DNA of 64,000 bases, taken from contig OX459103.1 of NCBI GenBank assembly GCA_949775045.1, positions 12,136,605-12,200,604 of the forward strand, in the 5' to 3' direction. A program made the translations under genes and the position numbers. This DNA comes from Metridium senile. Its lineage: Eukaryota; Cnidaria; Anthozoa; Actiniaria; Metridiidae. Below, piece after piece: positions 44,519 to 56,699 of this stretch (position 1 is the first letter of the stretch; each line of letters opens with the position of its first letter). The notes beneath the pieces were generated by a model. That model was not told the origin of the DNA. It saw only the letters and a program-made list of their open reading frames with translations, and ran no database searches.

Positions 44519-46022
44519 AGGGACTGGTCATAAAGTATAGGGGGGGGTGGGCCGGAAAAATCTGGGGGTGGGCCGTGGTTTTTCATGCATCCCAAAAGGG
44601 GTGGGCTAGAAAATATCATGCACCACTAAAGGGGTGGGCCATGCAATTTCTGTCCTTTTTTTTTTTACTCTGCTTAAGACACATTGTTTAATAGTAGTTG
44701 AAATTTTAATAATAGACACCATTGGAAAAATGACAGAATTCAATCAGTATAAAATAAAAACATAATTTTTTACACACCTAGAGGAAAAATGAGTATTTAT
44801 TTCAATGATGACTCATTAGTTCATCATGGTTCTGTTGATGACTTCTTTTTACACATAACTCATTTTTATTTGTAAAGAAGAAACAAAACAACAACAACAA
44901 CAACAACAAAAACTGCAACAACTTCACCTCCACCTAGAATATCGATGAATTAGTACTAGTAGAATCTCAATGAGAATCTTCAGGAATAGATAGTCAGTCT
45001 TTTTTCATGCAAACATACTAACAATTTGTAACCAAGTGATCTTTTTCAAGGTCCTTTTTTCATGTTTTCAGGATATAACGATGTTAAATACCAATAAAAT
45101 ATAACAAAACAAAAAACAAAAACAAAAACAGAATTACTTGACAGACCTAGCCAACGTACTGGCCAGTATGCTGGCTATAGCAGAAATGACTTAATTTTCA
45201 ATCCAACATTACAATCCAAATATGGGGAAATGTCACACAACGAAACTTACACAATTATTTAACCTTGTCACAAATTAATCATCAACATCAATCTCATACA
45301 CAAAGTCTTCACTTTCATCAGAACTTCTATCACTGAATGATAGATCAGTGAGTGACTTGATCTCTAAAAGTGCATTGTCTGGAAACATCTTCCTGTCCAT
45401 GAGCATTTTGAGCCGTTTTAAATCACTTTTTTTAATCTCAGAAATCCCAGTATAGTTGAGTGTTGAAAATTTTTTTTTTTCCATTTGAAAATATAGAAGC
45501 TTGTAAGCTTTGTAATCCGGCTCTTTCACGGCGAAATTAGAATGGTGTAAACCACGGAATAAAAATGGTTATTTTATCAAATACAATTTTTATTGTTACG
45601 ATCAGAAATGTCATGCCATGCCATGCCAAGTTATTAAAAATTCCCATAAATTTGATGCCTTTTATATGCTCTCGATGCCCCTCAAAACGCTAGAAATCGC
45701 ATTTCCGAGAGTTATAATTTCAAAATTTCGTGGGGGGGAATGCCCCCAGACCCCCCTTATACCTCCCACCTCCGGCTGTCGTAAGCCCCCCCCAATCAAA
45801 AATATGTGGCGCGGCCCCTGTAGCCTTATTCTCTTTTTGTCTTTGTTTTATAAAGGATGTTGGTCGATTTTTTTTAGGGGTGGGTCATAATTTTTTGTGC
45901 ATTCTACAAAGGGTGGGTCACTTATAATAATGTGCAGTCTGGGGGGTGGGTCACATTTATTCATTCATTACGATTTCAGAAATTTCCGGCCCACCCCCCC
46001 CTATAGTTTATGACCAGTCCCT
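44519..46022. mobile_element. 1.5-kb TIR element with GGGACTGGTCATAAA ends
   Basis: Ends AGGGACTGGTCATAAAGTAT and its near-complement ATAGTTTATGACCAGTCCCT, each followed inward by GGGGGGGTGGGCCGG. Internal GGGGAATGCCCCCAGACCCCC is typical of some hAT-like elements. It contains the ORF below. Confidence 0.7.
45275..45529 (-). CDS. Unrecognised ORF inside TIR element
   Basis: 84 residues, starting at GTG; the frame is open upstream into FRGLHHSNFAV. It reads PDYKAYKLLYFQMEKKKFST then a Ser/Asp-rich acidic tail SDRSSDESEDFVYEIDVDD. Looks like a C-terminal exon. No family recognised. Confidence 0.35.
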   Translation of the reverse strand: MKEPDYKAYKLLYFQMEKKKFSTLNYTGISEIKKSDLKRLKMLMDRKMFPDNALLEIKSLTDLSFSDRSSDESEDFVYEIDVDD

Positions 46023-48170
46023 AATCAAAAACTTACTTTTCGTAAGCTTATTTTTTCTGAGACAAACCAACCAATAAAAACTCCACTTTAACGTAGTAAG
46101 CATTTAATTAGACCTCGGTAGGAATCATTAAGGTGATAATAGTTGACATAATCAAGTATTGATTGTTGATAAAACAATATTAGAAATGATTCACCAAGCA
46201 ACCAACAATAAACCAACTCCAAACACGGCACGAAATATCGAAAAGAATTACCATTAAACAACAAGACATACTAAAAGCTTACCTACCATAGAATTATACT
46301 TGTAAATAAGACTTTATCCATTGTTTGATTTGTAAAATAAGAGATTTTCACGTGGTATTTTTTGCAAAACATCCTCCATTTCTATACATGACTTGACAAC
46401 GCGCGTTAAAACACACCGACCCAGGCCTTCTCAGCGTGCAAAGCCGTTCTCGTACCCAGATCCAAGCTGGTAGAGCGCGGGAAAAATTATAGTTAACTGT
46501 TTTCATCTACTGGGGAAGATTGCCGTGTCGATATTAATATTTTTTGCAGTGTTGTGATGAAAAATGTTCAAAGTGCTGTGTTGCGGTGATCTGTGGTGTG
46601 CGGTTGCTTATTTAAAGCTGCGGTGTACGGTGAATTTTAAATTGTTGTGGTGTTCGCCGGGGCATCTAGTAAAACCAGGACCCCGGACTTAAAAAAAGAT
46701 TAAATATAAATAAATGAATAATTAAACAAATAAATAAATGTATAAAATAAAAATTAAGAATTGATCTAATTAAAAAATTAATCAGATTCAATCCAGGCGG
46801 TGTTGGTGTTGGACACGCCCCGCAAAGCACGATAGTACTAATTGAACTGGATGGATTTCAAAGTTTAAACAACTATGCCGCTCTGTGATTCAATGTATAT
46901 TAAAGGTCTTCTTCAATATTTTCGACACATGATATTCCCTATACACATAACCACGCTTTCTGGAAAATCTATAGGGTTGTTGGATCGACAGAGAAGAGCA
47001 GTTTTATGTGCATAAGATTGGCTGATAAGCAGCTGTGTTCCTTTAAACCGAATTCAGAATTTCAAAATCGGTATTTTTACTTGGCTATGTGAGCAAAAAT
47101 AAGCTTAGCTGCCAAGAACGCATTGTCGTACTTTTAGGGTTTGAAATTAACAAGGTTAATAGATTAAAGGTTAATATCCATGCATACCTATTAGGGGTCA
47201 TTTGCAAAATCGGCCGCCGATCACCCCTACCACTTGGACAAAGGGAGTACTGCTCCCGGGGATTCCTGCAAGCTATTTTTAATTTTAAAGAATATAGGCA
47301 ATTGTTAGCCTCAATTAATTTGTTCCCAAAACCAGGCGTACAACCCTATAAGATTCTCTGTTCTTTTATTCCCAAAAGGTAAGATCCATATGATATATAT
47401 GGCATGGATTTATTTTTGATAAATCGTGCTTTGTAGAATTCGTAGCAGTGACCATTTGATAAAAATGGGTTGAGAAAGTTTTCTTATGATCATTCAATAG
47501 TGAATGTACTCTACATGTATTTAGAACTTGCAACACTTTTCCTACTCTCGACCTGTACTCTCGGCTCTGGACTGTCGACCAAAAGTCACACTTCCAAAAA
47601 CCTTGATTGACATACTGAATGATAAGAAATAAGTATGTTGGAATAACAGCAACATTCAACCTTGGCTAGCCATACTTCTGCATAAGTAAACATATCGGAC
47701 AAATATAGAGGTTAGGCTAAAGTGGTTCTTATATAATTGGTATTTAGTGAGAAATTAGGCTAAGGTGTTTTTTTAACTGGTTCTTATTTACAAATTAAAG
47801 CAAAAACAAATTTCCCTTATATAGTCTTTTTTATGTTATATAAATTGTTTTCGGTAGAAGCACCTGAATGATGAATCTGTTCTCATTGAGAACTAACTGA
47901 TAATACATTTGCAAAACATTTTTCTTGCATTGAATTGATTTTAAATTTGGTCATATTCAGACTCAACTTATATATTTTTCAAATGGCCAAATAAATATTG
48001 AAACCTTTCATATAAGAACCAGTCTAATTTTTTAGCCTAAAGTGGTTCCTTTTTAAGAGGTGCTTAAAAAGCAAATTAGCCTAGGGGTTCTTAATCCACT
48101 GGTCAATCTTTAATATATGCGGGTTTTTACTGTAGCTCAAAAGAGTATCTTTTAAACGGTCTTTATTCCT
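46023..48170. other. Intergenic stretch without a recognised gene
   Basis: AT-rich. Two inverted copies of TTAGGCTAAAGTGGTTCTT-like sequence at 47,710-47,780 and 48,010-48,090 suggest a decayed foldback. A GATCACCCCTACCACTTGGA word at 47,219 recurs near the GPCR genes (54,770; 59,263). No supported ORF. Confidence 0.5.
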
Positions 48171-48397
48171 TCTGATAACAAGAAGTGTTGTATGCATCCA
48201 AAAAAGCTGTCACAAAGAAAGATTTTTCGCAAATTGGATTTTGTCTGAAAGTAAAACAATTTAAAATCTATATCTTAAAAAAGAAAATCACACAAAGGCC
48301 AGAACTGCTAATGCATGAGTCAACGATTCTCTTGTAACTGAGATTTCTTGGATTCTCTGCATGCTACTTACAGAATATCATACGATATGGCTGATCT

Positions 48398-48752
48398 TTA
48401 AAGGGGCACTTGGACCAAAATTAATGAAAATTGAAAATAAATTTTAAGTTCCTGAAACCTATCTATATTGCAACAATGATTACCATCAAGCAATTTTGCT
48501 TACATCAAAAACACTGACACATAAAAATAGTCAAGGTTTTTTAACATTTAAATTTGGTATGTATGACGTCATACATACAACCCTATTGTTCTTTGAGATT
48601 TTGAACCAAAATTTCTTTAGGTTAATGAGCTTTAGATGCACAATTTGTAATGAAATTTGGTTAGTTTTCTATCTACAATCATTCTCATGTATACATTGTC
48701 GCTTTCCAATTTATTTTAAATTTCTATTGTTTTTGGTCCAAGTTGTACTTTA
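48398..48752. mobile_element. MITE with AAAGGGGCACTTGGACC ends
   Basis: Ends AAAGGGGCACTTGGACCAAA and TTTTGGTCCAAGTTGTACTT; AT-rich interior without a real ORF. Confidence 0.65.
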
Positions 48753-48931
48753 ACGCAGCTGTCTTCTTAGATGACAATTCATTTCGAATGAAATGTTTCT
48801 TCCAAATTTGTTTCACCTTCTGCCTAAACACATTTTCGTGATCCAAATTCAGCTTGAGTGATCTTCTTTTAATTAATTCCTTTTCCACTAAATTTCAAAT
48901 GTCAGGACTACGTTCTTGCAATTAGGTGTAT

Positions 48932-49210
48932 ATACCGCTTCCGAGAAACTTTGTCACCAGTGAAGTGAAAAGCCTAAAAGCTAGTAGCGCAGAGGATTAT
49001 GGGTTACCTATGTATACTTTATTAGAACGAAGGGATTTCATGGCCACATTGCTACACTTGTCAATATGTTATTGAGAAATGTCCGTTTTGACTTATCAAG
49101 CATCAGGAAAGGCGTTCCGAATGCACATTTAGTTTCTGAACTGATCCATGATCCTTTGCGCCACTAGCTTGTGTGCTTTTCACGGGTGACAAACTTTCTC
49201 GGAAAGGGTA
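48932..49210. mobile_element. MITE with CTTTCCGAGAAAG ends, copy 2
   Basis: Reverse-orientation match to 10,499-10,776. It is present in segment A only; segments B and C lack it (compare 54,268-54,290). Confidence 0.8.
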
Positions 49211-49263
49211 TATTAATTTAGGGTCCGGGTCCTGGTTTTACTACATGCCGAAAAGCATTCATT

Positions 49264-49509
49264 GTGATGCAGTGTTGTCAAACAATTGTTTGCGGTTCTA
49301 ACGGGACTCAGTTCTGGACTTTTCCTTACTTAACGGGAACTTCTATTCGCACAACTGAAAATATTCAATTCCCCGGGGGGTTCAATGGCTATCAGGACTA
49401 TCAAGTTTTTCGGGGTTGCACGATTCAAGTTAGAACCCTGCAGCTGGAAAAAAAGACCGACACCAAGGGCTGCGCAGGATTGGGCTACATTGATGTGAGT
49501 CCGCCTTGA
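49264..49509 (+). CDS. Short unrecognised ORF in a repeated segment
   Basis: 81 residues with many aromatic and Cys residues: QCCQTIVCGSNGTQFWTFPY, FNGYQDYQVFRGCTIQVRTL, ending GYIDVSPP. Four other copies of the segment exist (53,068; 54,305; 57,580; 58,812) and all are broken by insertion or frameshift. No signal peptide or known domain seen. Coding status uncertain. Confidence 0.3.
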   Translation: MMQCCQTIVCGSNGTQFWTFPYLTGTSIRTTENIQFPGGFNGYQDYQVFRGCTIQVRTLQLEKKTDTKGCAGLGYIDVSPP

Positions 49510-50067
49510 ATGATCCCAAAGGAGGGGGGAGGTCAAATGAACAGCCTTAATTAAAAAAGAAGAAAAAGAAAAAAGAAAACTAACAAATGTGACATTTAAA
49601 AAGAATTATTTATTGAGGATACCTACATGTACAACTTACTTCTAAGCAAGCTAGGGCTAAAGCTCAACGTCAGTAAAGTTAAGTTAAACATTTTTTACGG
49701 TGTTATAAATTTTACTATATCACCTACAATTTAGCAACATCAACACTACTATTTAATGAATAGGCTCACCATTAAGTAGACCTTCAACATTATTTAAATC
49801 ACTCAGTTATATTTCTTAAATATATAATGAAACTACTGGTCTATAAAACAATGATCTCGATATTGATCAATACAGCAATTGTATTTTTTTTTATTCCATA
49901 GAACAGGAACGGCAGGAACATTCATTGGAGTTGTATCTAAGTACATATAATATATAAATCTACATCAGGTTTTTGTTCTCGTTATCCTTTCCTCTTTCAT
50001 GTTCAAATTCCAAAGCTGTAAGTCTCCCTAGTTGCCGTCCGTGAACCCCTACCACTTGGACCCTGCC

Positions 50068-50911
50068 TCAATTCCTCCTCTCGTTTCGATGGTTTGCAGG
50101 ATTTTGACGACATCTCATCCTACGAACGATCTCAGCCCTGAACTCACGCATGCGTACTACGTAGACGATGAAATTGACGAAAGAGTTTCCATAATGAAGG
50201 CATTTAAGTGGATTTAGAAAAGAATCAGTAAAAACCTGTTTGTAATTTGGACAGTTTACATAATGTAAACAGAGATTCATATAGACTGATAACCCCATGA
50301 ATGGAATCCATGCAACCAAACTGATAAGCGTGACAACATGGATTGCATGATTCTGTGGTACATTCCTCTTGAAGGAGACTTTTATCCAGATAAGGCAATA
50401 TGAAATTGCGACAACGGAAATTGGAATTGCAATTGCTATGATTGGGTAAATCAAGTGAATCATATTTGTGATCTGCCGGTCGTTAATGTATTGTGCCAAG
50501 TATAGGCACAGTGCAAACACGAGAGCAATAGCCCACGCTACACATATCCCAACACCATAAACGACGGTACCCAAAGTGCGGTGTTTGAAGGGATAATATG
50601 TTGCATAAACTCGTTCAATGGCTACTATGGCTAGGCCAGACAAAGATGCCATTCCAAAGAAGGGATCCTGTGATCTATAAATGTAGTCTAATGTCTGACT
50701 TACAGCCGTGCGCCCAACGATTTGAATGTAAGCATACATGGGCACAGATACCAAACCAACAAAGAGATCAGCAACAGCCAGGTTAACTATCAATGAGTGT
50801 TTACGACAACGTAGGCGAGGAGTGCTTGTAAATATCACTATAGCTAGCAGCGACGTTGACTGTTACTATGACAACTGCTTGTGCTAGAAAAACCAACGCC
50901 ATGAAATGCAT
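50068..50911 (-). pseudogene. Class A GPCR copy A, broken
   Basis: About 95% like the intact copy at 55,482-56,351. A 4-base insertion (CTAG/TAGC duplicated at about 50,843-50,848) shifts the frame within TM1, and a 33-base in-frame loss near 50,333 removes the end of loop 3 and the start of TM6. The open part (50,068-50,838) starts inside loop 1, so no full seven-helix protein can be made. TM2 NLAVADLFVG, TM3 ERVYATYYPF and TM7 are retained. Confidence 0.85.
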
Positions 50912-51028
50912 TCTGGTAAATGTAGTCCTGCAATTCAGATGAAAAATTTGAATTAAAAATGACAAAGGCTGACAGTTATTACAAAAAGTGTAGTTGTATA
51001 ATTATGCAATTCAATATAACTATACACC

Positions 51029-51304
51029 TGGGGCCGGTTGTACGTAGCCTGGATAGCGCTATCCACCCTATCCAGCGGATAAAATCTATAAAAAACCTAT
51101 GAAGTGGATAACTTTTATCCGCGAATAGCGCTATCCAGGCTACGTACAACCGGCCCCTGGGGCCGGTTGTACCAAGGGTGCACGTGGATAAAGTTATCCG
51201 CGGATAAAAGTTATCCACTGCATAGGCTTTTTATAGATTTTATCCGCTGAATAAGGATTTATCCGGTGGATAGCGCTATTCATCCTTCGTACAACCGGCC
51301 CATG
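51029..51304. mobile_element. Two adjacent GGGGCCGGTTGTAC hairpin MITEs
   Basis: First hairpin 51,031-51,158 and second 51,161-51,302; both have GGGGCCGGTTGTAC/GTACAACCGGCCC ends and GGATAGCGCTATCC, GGATAAAAGTTATCC cores. Segment B (56,467-56,614) has only the second. Confidence 0.85.
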
Positions 51305-51704
51305 TACTTTAAAATAAATTGAGTTTTGCAAGTTCAATTCATCGAGACATTTTGTTGTCACAGAAATATATAATCATGTCAATTTAAACACGCATTAAAA
51401 AGGGTGAGAGGAAAAGAAAGGAAGTAAACATGAAATAAATACAGAATGATCGATGGAAGGAGGAAAGGAAGTATGGATGGAAGGGTGGACGGATTTAAGT
51501 AAGAAACAAAGGAAAAACGAAAAGAAGGAAAGAAAGAGGGAAGGAAGGAAGAATGGAAGAATGGAAGAAATTAAAAAAATTAAAAAAGGAAGGAGGGAAC
51601 AGAAGGAGAAGAAAGAGAACAGAATGAAATAAAAAGCAAGACAAGGAAATACAAAAATAAATGTACGTATAAATGTGAAGGTAGGGAGTGCATAGTATTC
51701 TTAC

Positions 51705-51755
51705 CTGTGTGTAACCTCTAAAGTGATGATGAACGTAAACAAGCAACCAAGCAGA
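51705..51755 (-). other. Untranslated first exon of GPCR copy A
   Basis: Donor GTAAGA at 51,704; paired with an acceptor at about 50,929 (TTGCAG), 16-18 bases before the former start codon. The exon 5' end is set by distance from the TATA box. Confidence 0.5.
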
Positions 51756-51764
51756 TCGTCAACT

Positions 51765-51772
51765 TATTTATA
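51765..51772 (-). promoter_or_regulatory. TATA box of GPCR copy A
   Basis: TATAAATA on the minus strand inside a block (CAATGTATAAATAAGTTGAC) conserved upstream of copy B and partly of copy C. It is intact although the coding part is broken. Confidence 0.55.
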
Positions 51773-51829
51773 CATTGAGTATTTTAATATTCATTGAAAA
51801 ATATGTCTCGGAATCAACAGCATCTGTAT

Positions 51830-53040
51830 TTCTACATCGAACATGACTGACCATTTAATTCAATGTATAGTGTATGAAATAATGAAGAAAAGCGAAAAAC
51901 AAAATGATTAAGATTATATTAAACTAGACGCATAACTGCGTGAACTCGGAATTCTCTTTGATGCTCTAACTACGTTTAATCATAAGTCAGACAATTTATG
52001 AAAATAGACGCCTGCGTGAACGCGCACTTTCATTAGAAATTTGTTTATCTACTTATATCTCATATGAATAATTTGCACTATATTGAAGTTCATAATCAGT
52101 ATTAAACACATTTAATCTTGTGGGTAGTTCTGATTTCATGAGAAATTACTGTCATGCTGATTGTGACAATCAGAACTGATCCTCAATATTCATTATCATT
52201 ACAACATCATTTGATGAATTAATTTCATTTTTGTTATTATAAATTAAAGAACATAAACTCATTTCAACACATTGTTGTACTGTATTTTGTCCAAAGATAA
52301 AAGCAGTACCAGCTATATGGTGTCATTGTCTTGCTTGGATCAACATATAGTGTGCATAATATAGTTTACACTTACAGTAATTAATTCATTACATGTGACC
52401 GAGTCTTATAGAGAGACGACGGTCTATTAAAGAAAGGGACGATATACATGTACATGGCTTTACATTTGAACCTTCTTTGAGAAATAAATGCTTGCGCCCC
52501 AATCCCCTTGAACTTTGAAGAATAATGCTCGATTTTGACCTTGGCACAGTTAATATAATTATGTAACTTAGAAGACCTGGGTATATTTGAGCGTATTCTA
52601 TGATAAACAAACAGTCTAAGCTTCCTACTTTTGGTGTTTAAACGACGTTATTAATCGTGTTGGTATTCTACTTGGCTCACGACTACCCGGGCACGACTAT
52701 GATGACAGCGAAAATGTCTATAATTATAATAAACAAACCTTGAATAACGAGATCTGGTATTATTTGTAATCTTTATTGTGACTTCTGCTTATTCATTCAT
52801 TTATTCATTCATTTATTCATTCATTTCTTAATTCATTTTTTAAGGTGTATGGATAGTTGAATAACTGAATAAATCGCAAAAATGTAATGTAAACGAGACA
52901 ATTATAACAAAGCCAGAGTGAAATAGAAGTAAAAGTGAGTTTGATGTATTTATGTATTTTTGTAATTAATTATAATTTTTTTATTCTATTCATAATTTAT
53001 TTATATTATTGAGAATATATTTAAGTCCGATTCCGGCTCA
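51830..53040. other. Intergenic stretch, AT-rich, no gene seen
   Basis: Contains short ATTCATTCATTT repeats (52,791-52,840). No supported coding region. Confidence 0.5.
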
Positions 53041-54401
53041 GGTCCGGGTCCGGATCCGCGTATTACCACATGCCGAAAGGCATTGTGCTGCTGTGTTGTC
53101 AAAACATTGTTTGCAGTGTTGAGGACTCAGTTCTTGTCTTTTCCTTAGTTAACGGGAATTTGTACTCGCAGAACTGAAAATGTTCAAAAGCTATCAGGAT
53201 TATAAAATGTTTTTCGGGGTTGCACGATTGAAGTTAAGCTCCAGCGCAGCTTGAAAACAGACCGACACCAAGGGCTGCGCAGGACTGGGCTAGATTGAAG
53301 TGAGTCTCCTAACACAGCGGTCAAACGACTGCCCAAACGTGGCAAAATGTTCACAGCGGTAAATTTGCCATTGTAAACATTAGGAATTTCGGACTACAGT
53401 GTTTGAAGTCGATTTATAAAAAAATTCCCTGAATACTATCAGCTTGAAGTTTATAGAAATGGAATTAACCCAAGAGGAGGAGAGGACTTAACCGAGATGT
53501 CTTAACGAAGAGGAAAACCTTACCGGAGATGGAGAGGACTTCCCGGAGAGAACTTAACGGAGAGGATAACCTTACCGGAGATGGAGAGATGGAGAGGACT
53601 TCCCGGAGAGGACTTAACGGAGATGATAACCTTACCAAAGAGGGAGAGGTCTTAAAGGAGAGGACTAACCGGACTAGAGGGCGGGATTAGTGGGGAGTTT
53701 TCGGGGAGTTTCCGATGATTTTCCGAAGACTTTCCAGAGAGCATGGGTTGATCCAATGACCACCCCTCTCCCATCAATCAATTTTTCTGTTTTTTCGAAT
53801 TCCAAACAAGTTTGATTCTTCCATCAACACCAATTTTCATTTATAGTTGATTTCCAAAAATTGTTGAATTTACTGTTGTATGCATCCAAAAAAGCTGTCA
53901 GAAAGAGAGATTTTTCGCAAATTGGATTTTGTCGACGGAAAGTAAAACAATTTAAAATCTATATCTAAAAAAAGAAAATCACACAAAGCCCAGAACTGCT
54001 AATGAGTCAATGCAACGATTCTCTTGTAACTGAGATTTATTGGATTCTCTGCATGCTACCTACAGAATCTCATACAATATGGCTGATTTATCGCAGCTGT
54101 CTTCTTAGATGACAATTCATTTCGAATGAAATGTTTCTTCCAAATTTGTTTAACCTTCCGCTTAAGCACATTTTGGTGATCCAAATTCAGCTTGAGTGAT
54201 CTTCTTTTGTGTTTTAATTAATTCCTTTCCCACTAAATTCCAAAAGTCACGACAACGTTCTTGTAATTAGGTGTATATTAATATAGGGTCGGGGTCCTGG
54301 TTTTACTACATGCCGAAAAGCATGCATTGTGGTGCAGTGTTGTCAAACAATTGTTTGCGGTTCTAACGGGACTCAGTTCTGGACTTTTCCTTACTTAACG
54401 G

Positions 54402-54826
54402 AGGCCTGTTATTGGTCCAAATCTCGCCTAATCTCGCCAAGCCTCGCCTAATCCCGCAAGCAGAAAAATCCCAAAATGTCTAATCTCGCCTAATCTCGCC
54501 TGATCCCGCCTGATCCCGCCTGATCCCGCCTAACCTCGCAAATTGAAAATCCCAAAATGTCCTAATCTCGTTTTGAAAACGACCCCTAAAAGGTACGCAC
54601 AGATGAAAATAACTGATAAAGTCTTGTCGATTTCTACACCAACAAAGCAACAAAACAGAGTAAAAATGACTCTTACAGGTACGAAATCATGTTACGTAAC
54701 TGATTTTTGAATCCTAAAAGGACCCTAAACGTTACGCACAGGAAATATTTTTACCCTAAAAGGTACGCCGATCACCCCTACCACTTGGACAGAGGGATTA
54801 CCCCCCCCTTTTTTTTTCAATGGCGC
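54402..54826. mobile_element. Roughly 425-bp insertion in the ORF segment (segment B)
   Basis: Absent from segment A at about 49,340-49,380. Rich in AATCTCGCCTAATCTCGCC repeats, with AAAAGGTACGCAC words. An equivalent insertion is at 58,890-59,316. Confidence 0.7.
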
Positions 54827-55481
54827 CTATCAGGACTATCAAGTTTTTCGGGGTTGCACGATTGAAGTTAGAACCCTACGCAGCTGGAAAAAAAGACACC
54901 AAGGGCTGCGCAGGACTGGGCTACATTGAATCGAGTCCGCCTTGAGTGATCCCAAAGGGGGGGGAGGGAGGTCAAATGAACAGCCTTAATTAAAAAAGAA
55001 GAAAAAGGAAAACTAACACATGTGACATTTAAAAAGAAATATTTATTGAGGATAACTGCATGTACAAATTACTTCGACGAAGGGCTAAAGCTCAACGTCA
55101 ATAAAGTTAAGTTAACATTTTTTACGGTTTTATAAATTTCACTATATCACCTACAATTTAACAACATCAACACTATTATTTAATCAATAGGCTCACCATT
55201 AAGTAGACCTTCAACATTATTTAAATCACTCAGTTATATTTCTTAAATAATGAAACTACTGGTCTATAAAACAATGATCTCGATATTGATCAATACAGCA
55301 ATTGTATTTTTTTTTATTCCATAGAACAGGAACTACAGGAACATTCATGGGAGTTGTATCTAAGTACATATAATATATAAATCTACATCAGGTTTTTGTT
55401 CTCGTTATCCTTTCCTCTTTCATGTTCAAATGTAAGTCTTCCTAGTTGCCTTACGTGAACCCCTACCACTTGGACCCTGCC

Positions 55482-56351
55482 TCAATTCCTCCTCTCGTTT
55501 CGATGGTTTGCAGGATTTTGACGACATCTCATCCTACGTAAGATCTCAGACCTGAACTCACGCATGCGTACTACGTAAACGATGAAATTGACGAAAGAGT
55601 TGCCATAATGAAGGCATTTAAGTGGGTCTAGAAAAGAATCAAAAATATCCTGTTTGTAATTTGGACAGTTTACATAATGTAAACAGAGACTCATATAGAC
55701 TGATAACCCCATGAATGGAATCCATGCAACCAAACTGATAAGCGTGACAACAGCCAGCGTGACAGTAAGCTTCTTGTTACTTTGATGGATTGCATGATTG
55801 TGTGGTACATTCCTCTTAAAGGAGACTTTTATCCAGATAAGGCAATATGAAATTGCGACAATAGAAATTGGACTTGCAATTGCTATGATTGGGTAAATCA
55901 AATTAAAGATCTGTTCGGTCTGCGGGTCGGTAATAATGTATTGTGCCAAGTATAGGCACAGTGCAAACACGAGAGCAATAGCCCACGCTACACATATCCC
56001 AACACCATAAGCGACGGTACCCAAAGTGCGGTGTTTGAAGGGATAATATGTTGCATAAACTCGTTCAATGGCTACTATGGCTAGGCCAAACAAAGATGCC
56101 GTTGCGAAGAAGAGATCCTGTGTTCTATAAATGTAGAGAAATGTCTGGCTTATGGCCCCAACGATTAGTATGTAAGCATACATGGGTACAGATACCAAAC
56201 CAACAAAGAGATCAGCAACAGCCAAGTTAACTATCAATGAGTATTTACGACAACGTAGGCGAGGAGTGCTTGTAAATATCACTATAGCAGCGACGTTGAC
56301 TGTTACTATGACAACTGCTTGTGCTACAAAAACCAACGCCATGAAATGCAT
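55482..56351 (-). CDS. Class A GPCR, amine/melatonin-receptor-like, copy B (intact)
   Basis: 289 residues, seven hydrophobic segments: TM1 from about 8 (N1.50 in VNVAAIVIF), TM2 NLAVADLFVG (D2.50), TM3 ending AIERVYATYYPF (ERV in place of DRY), TM4 with W in CVAWAIALV, TM5 with P in IASPISIV, TM6 VAWIPFMG (AWIP for CWxP), TM7 GNSFVNFIVY (NSxxNxxxY for NPxxY), a short basic tail. Asp 3.32 is present, as in aminergic receptors. No Cys at 3.25 and no obvious partner in loop 2. The start at MHFMAL is chosen because a splice acceptor lies about 17 bases upstream, and copy C shares it. The ligand is unknown; a plasma-membrane G-protein-coupled role is inferred from the fold. Confidence 0.88.
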   Translation of the reverse strand: MHFMALVFVAQAVVIVTVNVAAIVIFTSTPRLRCRKYSLIVNLAVADLFVGLVSVPMYAYILIVGAISQTFLYIYRTQDLFFATASLFGLAIVAIERVYATYYPFKHRTLGTVAYGVGICVAWAIALVFALCLYLAQYIITDPQTEQIFNLIYPIIAIASPISIVAISYCLIWIKVSFKRNVPHNHAIHQSNKKLTVTLAVVTLISLVAWIPFMGLSVYMSLCLHYVNCPNYKQDIFDSFLDPLKCLHYGNSFVNFIVYVVRMREFRSEILRRMRCRQNPANHRNERRN

Positions 56352-56466
56352 TCTGGTAAATGTAGTCCTACAATTCAGATGAAAAATTTGAATAAAAAAT
56401 GATCAAGGCTGACAGCTATTACAAAATGTGTAGTTGTATAATTATGCAATTCAATATAACTATACA

Positions 56467-56614
56467 CCTGGGGCCGGTTGTACCAAGGGTGCACGTGGAT
56501 AAAGTTATCCGCGGATAAAAGTTATCCACTGCATAGGTTTTTTATAGATTTTATCCACTGGATAAGGATTTATCCGGTGGATAGCGCTATTCACCCTTCG
56601 TACAACCGGCCCAT
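56467..56614. mobile_element. GGGGCCGGTTGTAC hairpin MITE in segment B
   Basis: Single copy, in the 5' intron of GPCR copy B, equivalent to the second hairpin at 51,161-51,302. Confidence 0.85.
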
Positions 56615-56699
56615 GTACTTTAAAATAAATTGAGTTTTGCAAGTTTAATTCATCGAGACATTTTGTTGTCACAGAAATATATAATCATGTCAATTTAAA

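Larger units (their letters stand above)
48170..51830. repeat. Duplicated segment A (oldest GPCR unit)
   Basis: Matches 53,875-57,170 and 58,387 onward in order, with indels: spacer, 250-bp ORF segment, 3' flank, GPCR, 5' exon. Confidence 0.85.

Noticed and set aside
47089..47382. 97-residue plus-strand ORF
   Set aside because: No recognisable domain, start is not ATG, and it includes a repeat word shared with the GPCR flanks.
49330..49536. Minus-strand ORF opposite the 81-residue frame
   Set aside because: Shadow of the plus-strand frame with no family features.
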